A DNA stretch of 5,222 bases. Origin: Candidatus Omnitrophota bacterium (GTDB lineage: Bacteria > Omnitrophota > Gorgyraeia > 1-14-0-20-64-10). Location: positions 1 through 5,222 of the forward strand of contig JAHFFF010000125.1 of NCBI GenBank assembly GCA_023248095.1. The letters are read 5' to 3'. The translations under genes were made by a program, and so were the position numbers. This document shows positions 4,473-5,222 of this stretch, in pieces (the stretch's first letter is position 1; every line of letters starts with the position of its first letter). The notes under the pieces are model-generated. The model searched no databases. It was not told the DNA's origin and was given only the letters and a program-made list of their open reading frames with translations.

Positions 4473-5222
4473 ATGAACCAGGAACTCCCCGACCTGATGG
4501 ACCGAAAAAGGAATGGCAAGACATCAACCCGCAGGGGCCGACCCCGACCATGCGGCAGTGCCTGTAGATATCTCGAGATCACCCTGCCCGCAGCGCTGTT
4601 TTTAATGATCAGCCAAAATTTCACCCTCGCCGCTAGCGATTCCACCCCTCCGACAACACCGGTGGTAACCGATGACGGTGCCTATACAACATCCACCAAC
4701 CAACTTCGCGCCTCCTGGACCAGCTCAGACCCGGAGTCCGGGATCAGCGAGTATCAGTACCAGATCCGCCAGGATTCTACGACCGGCGCGATCGTCGTGG
4801 ACTGGACCTCCACGCGCTCCCCTCCCTCCAAGAGCGTGCCAAACTCGGTCACCCGCACGGGCCTTAATCTCCTGCAGGGGAAAAGCTACTTCTTTGCCGT
4901 CAAGGCCAAGAATGGCACGAACCTCTGGTCGGCCGGGGGTTACTCGAATGGGATCAAGGTCGACACCACGGCACCGGTTGGAGTGCAGGTCACCGATGAC
5001 GGCATTACCACCACCTCCACCAGTCAGATCCACGCCACATGGACTGTCTCCACAGATCCAGAATCTGGCGTCGCTGATTACCAATATCAGATCCGCCAAG
5101 ACTCCACGACCGGAACGATCGTCGTGGACTGGACCTCAGCGGGACTGGTGACACAGGTCACCCGTATAGGCTTAAACCTCATCGACGGAAAGAAATATTT
5201 CATCGGCGGGCGGGCCAAGAAC
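4473..5222 (+). CDS. Secreted FN3-like tandem-repeat protein, N-terminal part (truncated by window edge)
   Basis: 250 residues are visible and the frame is still open at the right edge. The N-terminus is a signal peptide with an unusually long, basic n-region (residues 1-34, rich in Arg/Lys at 11-32), a hydrophobic core at about 35-52 (ITLPAALFLMISQNFTLAA) and likely cleavage near 53-54. Two fibronectin-III-like modules follow, at about 56-163 and 164 onwards, about 108 residues apart. Each opens with a D(S/T)T-P linker and VTDDG. Each then has a Trp strand (RASWTSSDPESG, HATWTVSTDPESG), a YQYQIRQDSTTG strand (94-105 and 203-214), IVVDWTS, and a closing GLNL...GKxYF...AKN strand pair. Such modules typically space or display other domains and bind surfaces, so a large extracellular or cell-surface protein is likely. 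The strong promoter and ribosome binding site lie directly upstream, so this is an independent transcription unit. Overall function and C-terminal domains are unknown. Confidence 0.88.
   Translation, partial: MNQELPDLMDRKRNGKTSTRRGRPRPCGSACRYLEITLPAALFLMISQNFTLAASDSTPPTTPVVTDDGAYTTSTNQLRASWTSSDPESGISEYQYQIRQDSTTGAIVVDWTSTRSPPSKSVPNSVTRTGLNLLQGKSYFFAVKAKNGTNLWSAGGYSNGIKVDTTAPVGVQVTDDGITTTSTSQIHATWTVSTDPESGVADYQYQIRQDSTTGTIVVDWTSAGLVTQVTRIGLNLIDGKKYFIGGRAKN
4638..5222 (+). repeat. In-gene tandem duplication encoding FN3-like modules
   Basis: Two units begin at 4638 and 4962, a period of about 324-327 bp. The most similar stretch is 4761-4810 against 5088-5137: by hand alignment 45 of 50 bases match, including a run identical from ATCGTCG to GGACCTC. 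The second unit has one extra codon in the DPESG strand and a shorter loop after IVVDWTS. The conserved DNA points to fairly recent duplication or gene conversion. The second unit is cut by the window edge, so the copy number is unknown. Confidence 0.75.

Noticed and set aside
4672..5151. Plus-strand Pro/Arg/Ser-rich frame and its minus-strand counterpart (4725-5099) within the FN3-like gene
   Set aside because: Low-complexity out-of-frame translations; the repeats seen in them come from the FN3-like duplication in the real frame.

Overview
The window looks like bacterial chromosome, GC-rich in its genes and AT-rich in its promoters. It has one housekeeping-type metabolic gene, a type II toxin-antitoxin (TA) pair, and three different secreted proteins built from beta-sandwich repeats (PKD, Big_2-like, FN3-like). 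There is no rRNA, tRNA, transposase or CRISPR array to fix the taxon. Signal-peptide proteins with tandem PKD/FN3 modules and DTTAP-type linkers are common in large-genome environmental and candidate-phylum bacteria. An uncultivated Gram-negative-type bacterium is therefore a plausible but weak guess.

Layout from left to right: (1) positions 1-417, minus strand: the N-terminus of a secreted PKD-repeat protein that runs off the left edge. (2) 418-543: intergenic, with a candidate promoter for that gene and a widely spaced inverted repeat. (3) 544-2448, minus strand: a complete 634-residue acyl-CoA dehydrogenase of the long (VLCAD/ACAD9-like) architecture, with catalytic Glu and both family signatures recognisable. 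(4) 2449-2581: a divergent intergenic region with an extended -10 promoter on each strand (TGGTATACT and TGCTATACT). Three 9-bp repeats, which also form inverted repeats, cover the expected start site of the rightward promoter. (5) 2582-4343, plus strand: three genes joined by 4-bp start/stop overlaps: a Phd/YefM-type antitoxin, a PIN-domain toxin (GTGA overlap), and a secreted Big_2-like protein of 359 residues (ATGA overlap). (6) 4344-4472: AT-rich intergenic region with a near-consensus sigma70 promoter (TTGACA-N17-TATATT), an AT-rich inverted repeat in the UP-element position, and a small inverted repeat inside the spacer. (7) 4473 to the right edge, plus strand: the N-terminus of a secreted FN3-like repeat protein with a strong ribosome binding site.

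How the genes may work together: the antitoxin, toxin and secreted protein appear to be co-transcribed and translationally coupled, so the secreted protein would come under the antitoxin's autoregulation. That arrangement is the most unusual thing here. The acyl-CoA dehydrogenase is transcribed away from it and its function appears unrelated. The three secreted repeat proteins share no obvious sequence with one another and probably belong to the cell-surface or extracellular repertoire. No complete undescribed system can be demonstrated from this window alone.
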